Shown here one piece after another: positions 1-6,999 of a stretch of 30,535 nt of DNA. Position 1 is the stretch's first letter. The number at the start of each line of letters is the position of its first letter. Both the position numbers and the translations under genes were made by a program. The notes under the pieces were generated by a model. It saw only the letters and a list, made by a program, of their open reading frames with translations, was not told where the DNA came from and searched no databases. Source of the stretch: DASSLY01 sp035689185. GTDB taxonomy: Bacteria; Actinomycetota; Actinomycetes; Actinomycetales; Dermatophilaceae. The DNA lies in the NCBI GenBank assembly GCA_035689185.1, contig DASSLY010000074.1, positions 1 through 30,535 of the forward strand. Reading direction: 5' to 3'.

Positions 1-2469
1 CAGCATGCCCTGCGAGAAGGGCACGAACTCGGCGTCCAGCACCTCCTTCTTCTTCTTGCCCATCGCCTTGCGCAGCATGTCGGCCTTGCCCAGGGAGTAC
101 CCGGCGACCTTCTGCGCGATGAGCTGGACCTGCTCCTGGTACACGATGAGGCCGAAGGTGGGCTCCAGGATCTCCCGCAGCGGCTCCTCCAGCTCGGGGT
201 GGATCGAGCCCACCGGCTGCTTGCCGGTCTTGCGCAGGGCGTAGTTGGTGTGCGAGTTGGCCCCCATCGGCCCGGGCCGGTAGAGCGCCAGTGCCGCGGA
301 GATGTCCTCGAAGTTGTCCGGCTGCATCAGCCGCAGCAGCGTGCGCATCCCGCCGCCGTCGAGCTGGAACACGCCCAGGGTGTCGCCCCGTTGCAGCAGC
401 CGGTAGGCCTGCCCGTCGGTCGGGTCCTTGGACAGTTCGTCCAGGTCGATGTCGACGTTGCGGTTGGCCCGCACCCCCCGGATGGCGTCGTCCAGGATGG
501 TGAGGTTGCGCAGGCCGAGGAAGTCCATCTTGACCAGCCCCAGCGCCTCGCAGCTGGGGTAGTCGAACTGGGTGATGATCTGCCCGTCCTGCTCCCGCTT
601 CATGATCGGGACGAGGTCGGCCAGCGGCTCGCTGGACATGATGACCCCGGCCGCATGCACCCCCCACTGCCGCTTCAGCCCCTCCAGGCCCAGCGCGGCC
701 GCCACGACCTCCTGCGCCTGAGGGTCCTCGGCGTGCACGGCCCGGAACTCGGCGCCCTCGCCGTAGCGGGGGTGCGCCTGGTCGAACAGCGCCCACAGCG
801 GCACGTCCTTGCCCATGACCGGCGGCGGCATCGCCTTGGTGAGCTTCTCCCCCATCGCGAACGGGTGCCCCATCACCCGGGCCGCGTCCTTGACCGCCTG
901 CTTGGCCTTGATCGTGCCGTAGGTGACGATCTGGGCGACCCGGTCGTCGCCGTACTTGTCCGTGACGTAGCGGATGACCTCCCCCCGGCGGCGCTCGTCG
1001 AAGTCCACGTCGAAGTCGGGCATGGACGGTCGCTCCGGGTTGAGGAACCGCTCGAAGATCAGCCCGTGCCGGATCGGGTCCAGGTCGGTGATCCGCATGG
1101 CGTAGGCACACATCGACCCGGCGCCCGACCCGCGCCCGGGGCCGACCCGGATGCCGTGGTCCTTGGCCCAGTTGATGAAGTCGGCGACCACGAGGAAGTA
1201 CCCGGCATACCCCTTGCCGAGGATCACCTCCTGCTCGAACCGTGCCTGCGCCGCGGCATACTCCGGTATGCCGTCCGGGTACCGTCGGCGCAGGCCGTCC
1301 TGGACCCGGTCGATGAAGTACGACTCCTCGTCGTGCCCGGGCGGGCACGGGAAGGTCGGCATGTAGCGACCCTCGCCGAGGGTGAACGACACCTCGCACT
1401 GCTCGGCCACCCGCAGCGTGTTGTCGCAGGCCTCCGGGTGCTCCCGGAAGATCCGTCGCATCTGCTCCGCCGACTTCAGGTAGAACTCGTCCGCCTCGAA
1501 CCGGAACCGGTTGGGGTCCATCAGGGTCGACCCGGACTGGACGCAGAGCAGCGCCGCGTGCGCCTTGGCGTCCTGCTCCCGGGTGTAGTGCAGGTCGTTG
1601 GTCGCCAGCAGCGGCAGGCCGAGCTGCTTGGCAAGGCGGAGCAGGTCGGCCATGGTCCGCCGTTCGACGTCGACGCCGTGGTCCATGACCTCGCAGTAGA
1701 AGCTGTCCGCGCCGAAGATGTCGCGCAGATCGGACGCGGCCTGCAGCGCCTCCTTCCACTGCCCCAGCCGCAGCCGGGTCTGGACCTCCCCACCCGCGCA
1801 ACCCGTGGTACCGATCAGGCCTCTGCCGTAGGTCTGCAGCAGTTCGGTGTCGATCCGCGGCTTGAAGTAGTGGCCTTCCAGCGACGCCAGGGAGGACATG
1901 CGGAACAGGTTGTGCATGCCGACGTTGTCCCGGGCCAGCAGGGTCATGTGGGTGTAAGCGCCGCCCCCGGACACGTCGTCGCGGGTGTCCCGGCCGTCGC
2001 CGTCGCCCCACCTGACCCGGGTCTTGTCGGTGCGGTGCGTGCCCGGCGTGAGGTACGCCTCGACCCCGATGATCGGCTTCACCCCATGGGCGCGAGCCTT
2101 GGACCAGAACTCGTAGGCGCCGAAGACGTAGCCGTGGTCGGTCGTCGCGATCGCGGGCATGCCCATCTGCTGCGCAGCCTCGAACAGTTGGTCGATGCGG
2201 GCCGCCCCGTCGAGCATCGAGTACTCCGTGTGCACGTGCAGGTGCACGAAGCTCCGGTCTTTCGAGCCGGACGGCGCGCTCCGGTCTTTCGACGGGGCGC
2301 TCCCGTCTTTCGACCCGGACGGGGCGCTGTGATCCCTCGAGCCGGACGGGGCGCTCCGGTCTTTCGACGGGGCGCTCCCGTCTTTCGACCCGGACGGGGC
2401 GCTGTGGTCCCTCGAGCCGGACGGGGCACTGTGGTCCCTCGAGCCGGACGGGGCGCTCAACGAGGACAT
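1..2469 (-). CDS. dnaE: DNA polymerase III subunit alpha (partial, C-terminus beyond left edge)
   Basis: Replicative polymerase catalytic subunit; the first 823 residues are present and the reading frame is open to the left edge (the family is usually about 1,150-1,200 aa). The PHP domain starts with S-F-V-H-L-H-V-H-T-E-Y-S-M-L-D-G at residues 73-88. Its histidines are intact, as in actinobacterial DnaE1 where this domain proofreads. The polymerase active site is P-D-F-D-V-D-F-D at residues 484-491, with D487 and D489 matching the catalytic aspartates of E. coli DnaE. Family members normally begin within about 10-15 residues of the HLHVH motif. Here residues 5-72 are instead a Ser/Ala/Pro/Gly/Asp repeat (SAPSGSRDH-like units). 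I chose the ATG at 2469 because it is the only start in frame before the repeats, and a TACACT box lies 7 nt upstream, suggesting a leaderless message. The gene follows rluD on the same strand after a 278-bp spacer. Confidence 0.96.
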   Translation of the reverse strand, partial: MSSLSAPSGSRDHSAPSGSRDHSAPSGSKDGSAPSKDRSAPSGSRDHSAPSGSKDGSAPSKDRSAPSGSKDRSFVHLHVHTEYSMLDGAARIDQLFEAAQQMGMPAIATTDHGYVFGAYEFWSKARAHGVKPIIGVEAYLTPGTHRTDKTRVRWGDGDGRDTRDDVSGGGAYTHMTLLARDNVGMHNLFRMSSLASLEGHYFKPRIDTELLQTYGRGLIGTTGCAGGEVQTRLRLGQWKEALQAASDLRDIFGADSFYCEVMDHGVDVERRTMADLLRLAKQLGLPLLATNDLHYTREQDAKAHAALLCVQSGSTLMDPNRFRFEADEFYLKSAEQMRRIFREHPEACDNTLRVAEQCEVSFTLGEGRYMPTFPCPPGHDEESYFIDRVQDGLRRRYPDGIPEYAAAQARFEQEVILGKGYAGYFLVVADFINWAKDHGIRVGPGRGSGAGSMCAYAMRITDLDPIRHGLIFERFLNPERPSMPDFDVDFDERRRGEVIRYVTDKYGDDRVAQIVTYGTIKAKQAVKDAARVMGHPFAMGEKLTKAMPPPVMGKDVPLWALFDQAHPRYGEGAEFRAVHAEDPQAQEVVAAALGLEGLKRQWGVHAAGVIMSSEPLADLVPIMKREQDGQIITQFDYPSCEALGLVKMDFLGLRNLTILDDAIRGVRANRNVDIDLDELSKDPTDGQAYRLLQRGDTLGVFQLDGGGMRTLLRLMQPDNFEDISAALALYRPGPMGANSHTNYALRKTGKQPVGSIHPELEEPLREILEPTFGLIVYQEQVQLIAQKVAGYSLGKADMLRKAMGKKKKEVLDAEFVPFSQGML
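2254..2457 (-). repeat. In-frame tandem repeats encoding the DnaE N-terminal tail
   Basis: Eight units of 27 or 21 bp encode SAPSGS(R/K)D(H/G/R) or the shortened SAPSKDR. They form a higher-order unit of 25 residues (75 bp: 9+9+7 aa) present twice in direct succession (residues 14-38 and 39-63), flanked by one extra 9-residue unit on each side. Copies are almost identical at DNA level, which suggests recent duplication rather than ancient conservation. Confidence 0.9.
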
Positions 2470-2476
2470 CGCGCCG

Positions 2477-2482
2477 AGTGTA
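2477..2482 (-). promoter_or_regulatory. Candidate -10 box for a leaderless dnaE transcript
   Basis: TACACT on the minus strand ends 7 nt before the dnaE ATG, the spacing expected if transcription starts at or next to the A of the start codon. There is no Shine-Dalgarno sequence before this ATG, consistent with leaderless translation, which is common in actinobacteria. I see no convincing -35 hexamer, so this is a suggestion only. Confidence 0.4.
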
Positions 2483-2611
2483 GGCGCGACCGGTGTCACA
2501 GCCGAGCAGGCGCCCGGAGATCGGTCACAACTCAGCCCGGACCCGGCCACATCCCGTCCCAACCCCCGTCCGTACCCCCCAGCCCCGCCCTTGTAACCCC
2601 CCCAACCCCGC

Positions 2612-2678
2612 CTTGTTGCTCCGGAAGCACCGTTTTCGGCCCTCGGCGGCCCACATTCGGTGCGCCCGGAGCAACAAG
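2612..2678. terminator. Long imperfect hairpin downstream of rluD
   Basis: Arms CTTGTTGCTCCGG (2612-2624) and CCGGAGCAACAAG (2666-2678) are perfectly complementary over 13 bp. Inside, after a 2x2 mismatch, GCACCG (2627-2632) pairs with CGGTGC (2658-2663), and a smaller GC stem is possible within the loop. It lies between rluD and dnaE and could end rluD transcription in either orientation, but no U-tract follows. A palindromic repeat element is the alternative. Confidence 0.6.
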
Positions 2679-2747
2679 CGGGTGGGGGCGCGGGGGGAGC
2701 GCGGGTGGGGGCGCGGGGGGAGCGCGGGTGGGGGCCGCAGGTGGGGG
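2678..2747 (+). repeat. G-tract tandem repeat (23-bp unit) just after the rluD stop codon
   Basis: Two identical 23-bp units (2678-2700, 2701-2723) plus an 11-bp partial unit (2724-2734) each carry runs of 3, 5 and 6 G on the plus strand; further G runs lie at 2731-2734 and 2743-2747. With so many closely spaced G runs the plus strand could form G-quadruplexes. The rluD mRNA (minus strand) would be C-rich here, a composition seen at Rho-dependent sites. Confidence 0.7.
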
Positions 2748-3683
2748 TTACGCGGTCAGACGGTCCAGCGCGAGCTGGAGGTCGGCGGCATACGGGCTCT
2801 CGAACCGGACCCGCTCCCCCGTCCGCGGGTGGTCGAACCGCAGTTCCACCGCGTGCAGCCACTGCCGTTCCAGGCCCAGCCGGGCCGCGAGGACGGGGTC
2901 GCCGCCATACAGCGGGTCCCCCGCGCAGGGGTGCCGCACCGCGGCCAGGTGCACCCGGATCTGGTGGGTCCGGCCCGTCTCCAGCCGCACCTCCACCAGC
3001 GAGGTCGCGCGGAACGCCTCGAGCACCTGGTAGTGGGTCACCGAATGGCGACCGCCAGCCATTACGGCGAACTTGTAGTCGTGGCCCGGGTGCCGCCGGA
3101 TCGGGGCGTCGATGGTTCCGACCACCGGGTCCGGCAACCCCTGCACGAGCGCATGGTAGGTCTTGTCCACCGCGCGATCCCGGAACGCCTGCTTCAGCGC
3201 GGTGTAGGCCAGCTCGCTCTTCGCCACGGTCATCACCCCGCTCGTGCCGGCGTCCAGCCGGTGGACGATGCCCTGCCGCTCGTGGATGCCTGACGTCGAG
3301 ATCCGCCTGCCGCCCGCGGCCAGCGCGGCCAGCACGTTCGGCCCGGTCCAGCCCACGCTCGCGTGCGCGGCCACCCCGGGCGGCTTGTCCACCACCACGA
3401 TGTCGTCGTCCTCGAAAACAACCGGCAGCTCGACCTGTGGGTGCCCGTCAGGCTGGTATGCCGGGCCGGGCGCCTCGCGCGGGTCCGGCAGGGCGACCTC
3501 CAGCCAGTCGCCGGCGCTGATCCGGTGGCCCTTGTGGACGGTACGGCGCTCGACGGTGACCGCTCCCTCCGTGGCCAGGTCGGCGGCCAGGGTACGGGTC
3601 AGGCCGAACATCCGGGCCAGGGCGGCGTCGACGCGCTCGCCCTCCAGACCCTCCGGCACGAGGATGCCTCGAAGCTCAGGCAT
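2748..3683 (-). CDS. rluD: RluA/RluD-family 23S rRNA pseudouridine synthase
   Basis: Predicted to isomerise uridines to pseudouridine in 23S rRNA. The 311-residue product has an N-terminal S4 RNA-binding domain (about residues 15-63). The catalytic domain follows, with the family signature HRLDAGTSG at 141-149 (D144 is the expected nucleophile) and R-T-H-Q-I-R further on. The ATG at 3683 was chosen because it overlaps the lspA stop by 8 nt and starts the conserved S4 region; the frame stays open upstream, but there it is the shadow of lspA. The lspA-rluD pairing is a common conserved arrangement. RluD versus a closely related RluA-type paralogue cannot be told from sequence alone, so the symbol is the usual one for this position. 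Confidence 0.93.
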   Translation of the reverse strand: MPELRGILVPEGLEGERVDAALARMFGLTRTLAADLATEGAVTVERRTVHKGHRISAGDWLEVALPDPREAPGPAYQPDGHPQVELPVVFEDDDIVVVDKPPGVAAHASVGWTGPNVLAALAAGGRRISTSGIHERQGIVHRLDAGTSGVMTVAKSELAYTALKQAFRDRAVDKTYHALVQGLPDPVVGTIDAPIRRHPGHDYKFAVMAGGRHSVTHYQVLEAFRATSLVEVRLETGRTHQIRVHLAAVRHPCAGDPLYGGDPVLAARLGLERQWLHAVELRFDHPRTGERVRFESPYAADLQLALDRLTA

Positions 3684-4287
3684 CGGCCTGCGCGGAGCGG
3701 GGCCGCCCGACCGTGCGGGCACCGTCCAGGCCGATGCCCGACAGAGCCAGCAGCGCGATGAGGACGGCCGCGGAGACGACGCTGGAGTCGGCCACGTTGA
3801 AGATCGGGAAGGTCGGCCAGAAGGACAGCTGGAGGAAGTCGACGACCTCGCCGCGACCGAACCCCGGCGGGCGGAACAGCCGGTCGGTGAGGTTGCCCAG
3901 GCAGCCGCCCAGCAGCAGCCCGAGCGCGAGCGCCCAACCGAGGCTGCCGACTCTGCGGGCAAGCACCACGATGACGACGGCGACGACGCTGGCGATCACG
4001 GTGAAGACCCACGTCGCGCCGGTGCCCAAGGAGAACGCCGCGCCGGAGTTGTGGGTCAGCTGGAACCGCAGCACGGGCCCGGCGAAACCGCGAACCTGAC
4101 CCTCCACCAAGTGGTCCAGCACCCACTGCTTGCTGAGCCGGTCTCCGACGTAGGCCGCGCCGGCGACGACCACGAGGACCCACACGAGGATGCGGCGTCG
4201 ACGCCCCGGTGTGGCGGACTCCGACCCGCCCTCGGGGTCGACGGCTCGTTGACTCGGGGTCAGCGACGTTCCTGCTTCTGCTTGCAT
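3676..4287 (-). CDS. lspA: Signal peptidase II (prolipoprotein signal peptidase)
   Basis: Membrane aspartyl protease that cleaves the signal peptide of diacylglyceryl-modified prolipoproteins. Four hydrophobic segments are visible. The family motifs are present: N-S-G-A-A-F-S at residues 80-86, G-N-L-T-D-R with D135, and F-N-V-A-D-S-S with D167; the two aspartates are the expected catalytic pair. A charged cytoplasmic tail of about 30 residues precedes the first membrane segment. The start is uncertain: ATG 4287, ATG 4296 and TTG 4350 are all in frame, none with a good ribosome site. I give 4287. Any of them overlaps the end of the dksA-like gene, implying translational coupling. Confidence 0.93.
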   Translation of the reverse strand: MQAEAGTSLTPSQRAVDPEGGSESATPGRRRRILVWVLVVVAGAAYVGDRLSKQWVLDHLVEGQVRGFAGPVLRFQLTHNSGAAFSLGTGATWVFTVIASVVAVVIVVLARRVGSLGWALALGLLLGGCLGNLTDRLFRPPGFGRGEVVDFLQLSFWPTFPIFNVADSSVVSAAVLIALLALSGIGLDGARTVGRPRSAQADA

Positions 4288-4907
4288 GACAGACATAGCG
4301 TCGCACGCGGGAACGCGATCAGTCGAAGCTTGCCGATGGGGCTCCCGCAAGCCTCACAGATCCCGTAGCTGCCGTCCCCCATGCGCTCCAGCGCGTGCTC
4401 GCTCTGCTGCAGCATCTCCCGGGAGTTGTTCGCCAGGGTGATCTCCTGCTGTCGCTCGAAGGTCTTCGTGCCCGCGTCTGCCTGGTCGTCGCCGGCACTG
4501 TCGCCGCCATCGCGGATCAGCCCTTCCAAGTCGTCCTCGGCGAGCGCGATCTCCGTGCGCAGGTGAGCGATGTCAGCCTCCAGTTTGGCGCGCAGCTCGC
4601 TCAGCTCGGTGCGGGTCCACGGCTGCTCGTCCGCCTTGACGACCAGCGCTGGCGCCTGCTTCGCGGCCGGGCCCTTGGCCGGCGCCTTCGCGGGCGCCCG
4701 CTTCGCCGCCGCCTTCTTCGCCGCCGGGCCCTTGGCCGGCGCCTTCGCGGGCGCCGGCTTCGCCGGCGCCTGCTTCGCCGCCGTGCTCTTGGCCGTGGCC
4801 TTGCGGGCCGGGGCCGTGCTGGGGGGCGTGGTCCTGGCCGCCGCGCGTGCGGCCTCCGGGGCCAGGCCGCGGCCGGCTTCCGGCTGTGCGGCCTTCCTGG
4901 TCGCCAT
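4260..4907 (-). CDS. TraR/DksA-family C4 zinc-finger protein with Lys/Ala/Pro-rich N-terminus
   Basis: The 215-residue product has two parts. Residues 1 to about 92 are a low-complexity tail of AKAPAKGPAAK-like repeats, resembling histone H1 or the tails of actinobacterial DNA-binding proteins. Residues 95-215 hold a coiled coil and a C4 zinc finger with cysteines at 184, 187, 205 and 208 (C-X2-C-X17-C-X2-C), the dksA/traR type. DksA proteins enter the RNA polymerase secondary channel and modulate initiation. The coil tip here reads G-D-D-Q-A-D-A-G rather than a clear DxxDxA motif, so DksA-like activity is not assured. The start ATG 4907 follows an A-A-G-G-G-G stretch. The gene is separated from divIVA by a strong hairpin and overlaps lspA. 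Confidence 0.9.
   Translation of the reverse strand: MATRKAAQPEAGRGLAPEAARAAARTTPPSTAPARKATAKSTAAKQAPAKPAPAKAPAKGPAAKKAAAKRAPAKAPAKGPAAKQAPALVVKADEQPWTRTELSELRAKLEADIAHLRTEIALAEDDLEGLIRDGGDSAGDDQADAGTKTFERQQEITLANNSREMLQQSEHALERMGDGSYGICEACGSPIGKLRLIAFPRATLCLSCKQKQERR
4666..4779 (-). repeat. 57-bp in-frame repeat in the zinc-finger protein tail
   Basis: A block beginning gccgggcccttggcc occurs at 4666 and again at 4723, exactly 57 bp (19 codons) apart, encoding PAKAPAKGPAAK twice. The spacing preserves the frame, so the Lys/Ala/Pro tail has grown by duplication. Confidence 0.75.
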
Positions 4908-4997
4908 CCGCCACCCCTTCTCTGCTGACGAGAACCGCCTTGGCCGGCTCCCGCCGACTGCATGCGCCCTGCGCGCCGATACGTCCTTGCGAAACGC

Positions 4998-5032
4998 CGC
5001 TGTCGGCGCACCTGAACGGTGCGCCGACAGCG
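4998..5032. terminator. Perfect 15-bp hairpin between divIVA and the dksA-like gene
   Basis: CGCTGTCGGCGCACC (4998-5012) and GGTGCGCCGACAGCG (5018-5032) are fully complementary around a 5-nt loop. The hairpin starts about 70 bp after the divIVA stop and ends about 90 bp before the next start, the place expected for a transcription terminator. The T-tract is weak (GCGTTTC on the minus strand), as is usual in high-GC actinobacteria. Confidence 0.75.
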
Positions 5033-5102
5033 CGAACTCAACCGCGAGCCGTTACCCCGTCGCGGGGTCGGTCGAAACCTGCCCCATGACGGCGCTGCCG
5101 GC

Positions 5103-6050
5103 TCAGGCCTGCTGTTGGACCGGTTCGCCCAACGCGACGGCGGCCTCCAGCTGGTGCAACTGTCCCTCAAGGTACTCCCGCAACCGAGCACGGTAGCCCC
5201 GCTCGAACTCCCGCAGCTCGGCCACCTGGTGGTCCAGCTCGCCCTGCTCGCGCTGCAAACCTTCCAGCACCTGCTGCTTGCGCTGCTCTGCTTCGGCGAT
5301 GAGCTGGTCGTGGCGTTCCTGCGCCTGCTGCAGCAACTCGTCGTGGCGGGCTTGCGCCTCGCTGATCAGCTCGTCGTGACGGGCCTGCGCCTCGCTGATC
5401 AACTCGTCGTGGCGGGCCTGCGCCTCGCCGATCAACTGGTCACGGGTGGCCTTGCCCGCCGCGACGTGCTCGTCGTGCAGCCGCTGCGCCAAGGCCAGTA
5501 CGCCGGCAGCCCCATCCGCGTCGGAGCTGGCCGGGGCGGCAGCGTCCTCGACCGCGGCAACCTCCTGCCTGTCCTGCTGGCCCGCCGGCTCGGTCCGCCC
5601 CTGCGCGTCGTGCGCTGCCCGCTCGGCGTTGGCCCGGGCCGCCTCTACCCGCTGCTCAGCCTCGCGCTCCGCCTGCTCGGCGAGTTCTCGGGCCGCCTCC
5701 GCCCGGGCCCGCGCCTCCTGCTCCTCCTGCCGGGCCTGCGCCAGCTGGGCCTGCACCGAGGCCAGCTCCAGCGCAGCCGCCTCCGCACCCTCCGCCGAGC
5801 CCGTTGGGGACGCCGACTGCGCCGGCGCGTCGACCGTGGACTCCTGGCGGATCGGGACTGCCGAGCCGCCCCCCAGGGAGCTGCGGCACTCCTCCAGCTG
5901 GGCGCGCAGGTCGTCGCTCTCGCCGGCCAGACGACGCAACTCGACGACGATCTCGTCCAGGAAGTCGTCCACCTCCTGCTCGTCGTACCCCCGACGGAAC
6001 TGCGTGGCCGTGAAGTTCTTGTTCAACACGTCTTCTGGCGTGAGCGCCAT
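5103..6050 (-). CDS. divIVA: DivIVA/Wag31 polar growth and septum-site protein
   Basis: Membrane-curvature-sensing coiled-coil scaffold that gathers at poles and septa and directs wall synthesis in actinobacteria. The N-terminal lipid-binding domain is typical: M-A-L-T-P-E-D-V-L-N-K-N-F, then R-R-G-Y-D-E-Q-E-V-D-D-F-L-D-E-I. The rest of the 315 residues is charged coiled coil with a Ser/Pro/Gly break near residues 70-100. Near residues 205-240 there are three near-identical 11-residue units, R-H-D-E-L-I-S-E-A-Q-A. The ATG at 6050 was chosen over an in-frame start at 6092 because it begins the conserved domain and has the ribosome site GAGGTGAGG upstream. It lies 87 bp after yggT and ends before a strong hairpin, so it is probably the last gene of the ftsZ-to-divIVA run. 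Confidence 0.95.
   Translation of the reverse strand: MALTPEDVLNKNFTATQFRRGYDEQEVDDFLDEIVVELRRLAGESDDLRAQLEECRSSLGGGSAVPIRQESTVDAPAQSASPTGSAEGAEAAALELASVQAQLAQARQEEQEARARAEAARELAEQAEREAEQRVEAARANAERAAHDAQGRTEPAGQQDRQEVAAVEDAAAPASSDADGAAGVLALAQRLHDEHVAAGKATRDQLIGEAQARHDELISEAQARHDELISEAQARHDELLQQAQERHDQLIAEAEQRKQQVLEGLQREQGELDHQVAELREFERGYRARLREYLEGQLHQLEAAVALGEPVQQQA
5337..5435 (-). repeat. 33-bp in-frame repeats in the DivIVA coiled coil
   Basis: Three consecutive 33-bp units encode ARHDELISEAQ-type 11-mers with very few base changes between copies. Eleven residues are three helical turns, so copy-number change would lengthen the coil without breaking its register. Confidence 0.7.
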
Positions 6051-6137
6051 CTGGTCCTCACCTCTGTCCGGGGCCGCTCGCGGGCTGGTCAACCGTAGCG
6101 AACGGCCCCTCTGGTCGCGGGGCTGGGTAGGTCGGGA

Positions 6138-6422
6138 CTACGACAGGAGCTGCAGGCTGAACGACACGGCCAGCATGAGCACCAAGAACGCCAGGTCCAG
6201 GCGCACCGAGCCGATGGACAGCGGTGGAATGACCCGGCGCAGGAACTTCAACGGCGGGTCGGTGACGGTGTACACCGCTTCCGCGGCGACCAGCACCCCA
6301 CCACGGGGACGCCATTCCCGGGACAGCATCTGGACCCAGTCCAGCACCAGCCGGCCGATGAGCGCGATCAGGAACAGGTAGAGCAGCAGCGCGATCAGCT
6401 GCAGGACGCCATCCATGGCCAC
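6138..6422 (-). CDS. YggT-family small membrane protein
   Basis: A 94-residue protein with two hydrophobic segments (about residues 5-27 and 72-92) joined by a loop containing T-D-P-P-L-K-F-L-R-R-V-I-P-P, the hallmark of the YggT family (YlmG in Gram-positives). Members sit between sepF and divIVA in most actinobacteria and firmicutes and are linked to division or membrane organisation, without a known reaction. The start is GTG 6422 (ATG 6416 is an alternative); GGAGG lies 10 nt upstream of the GTG. The gene lies 39 bp after sepF. Confidence 0.9.
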   Translation of the reverse strand: MAMDGVLQLIALLLYLFLIALIGRLVLDWVQMLSREWRPRGGVLVAAEAVYTVTDPPLKFLRRVIPPLSIGSVRLDLAFLVLMLAVSFSLQLLS

Positions 6423-6461
6423 AGTGTCGCAACCTCCGCTGTGACCACGCTGTGCCGGTGG

Positions 6462-6941
6462 TCAGCTCTGGTTGAAGAACCCGCGGCTGGCCTTGGGCGT
6501 CTCCACCTCTTCGGAGGTGACCTCCACGTGCGCCGGGGACAGCAGGAACACCTTGCTGGTCACCCGCTCGATCGACCCGTGCAGGCCGAACACCAGGCCC
6601 GCGGCGAAATCGACCAGTCTCTTGGCGTCCGCGTCGCCGAGGTCGGTGAGGTTCATGATGACCGGAGTCCCCTCGCGGAAGCTCTCGCCGATCGTCTTGG
6701 CCTCGTTGTAGGTCCGCGGGTGGATCGTGGTGATGCGGGTCAGTGCCCCGGCGTCGACGTCACGGACCACGCGGGCCACGGGGGTGCGCTGCGGCAACGG
6801 CGTCACCTCGGCGGAGCGTTCCTCGCGCCCGTCGTGGCGGCTGTCGGCGCGCACAGGCTCGTCGTCGTAGCCGTCGTCGTAGCGGTCGTCGTCCTCGGCC
6901 AGCCCCAGGTACACCATCGTCTTGCGCAGTGCCCCAGCCAT
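6462..6941 (-). CDS. sepF: SepF, FtsZ-ring membrane anchor and assembly factor
   Basis: Tethers FtsZ filaments to the membrane; in actinobacteria lacking FtsA it is the essential anchor. The 159-residue product starts M-A-G-A-L-R-K-T-M-V-Y-L-G-L, an amphipathic membrane-binding helix. An acidic Asp/Arg-rich linker (about 17-60) follows, then the SepF core with N-L-T-D-L-G-D-A-D-A-K-R-L-V-D-F-A-A-G and a final F-L-L-S-P. The ATG at 6941 has GAAGGAG upstream and begins the conserved helix; a longer reading to 7043 is in frame but runs into yggS. No ftsA is present in the cluster, which fits this role. Confidence 0.96.
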   Translation of the reverse strand: MAGALRKTMVYLGLAEDDDRYDDGYDDEPVRADSRHDGREERSAEVTPLPQRTPVARVVRDVDAGALTRITTIHPRTYNEAKTIGESFREGTPVIMNLTDLGDADAKRLVDFAAGLVFGLHGSIERVTSKVFLLSPAHVEVTSEEVETPKASRGFFNQS

Positions 6942-6999
6942 CGCCTGCTCCTTCGGTCGTTCGCGCTCCAGCCCAGCCTCACATGCGTCCTGCTGGAAC

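Noticed and set aside
199..3033. A 944-codon open frame on the plus strand opposite dnaE and rluD
   Set aside because: It is an antisense shadow caused by high GC; the composition is His/Val/Arg/Gly-rich with no domain, while the minus strand encodes clear DnaE and RluD motifs.
2748..3962. Long 404-residue form of the rluD frame
   Set aside because: The upstream 93 codons overlap lspA in another frame and look like a Ser/Arg/Trp-rich shadow; conserved S4-domain sequence starts at ATG 3683.
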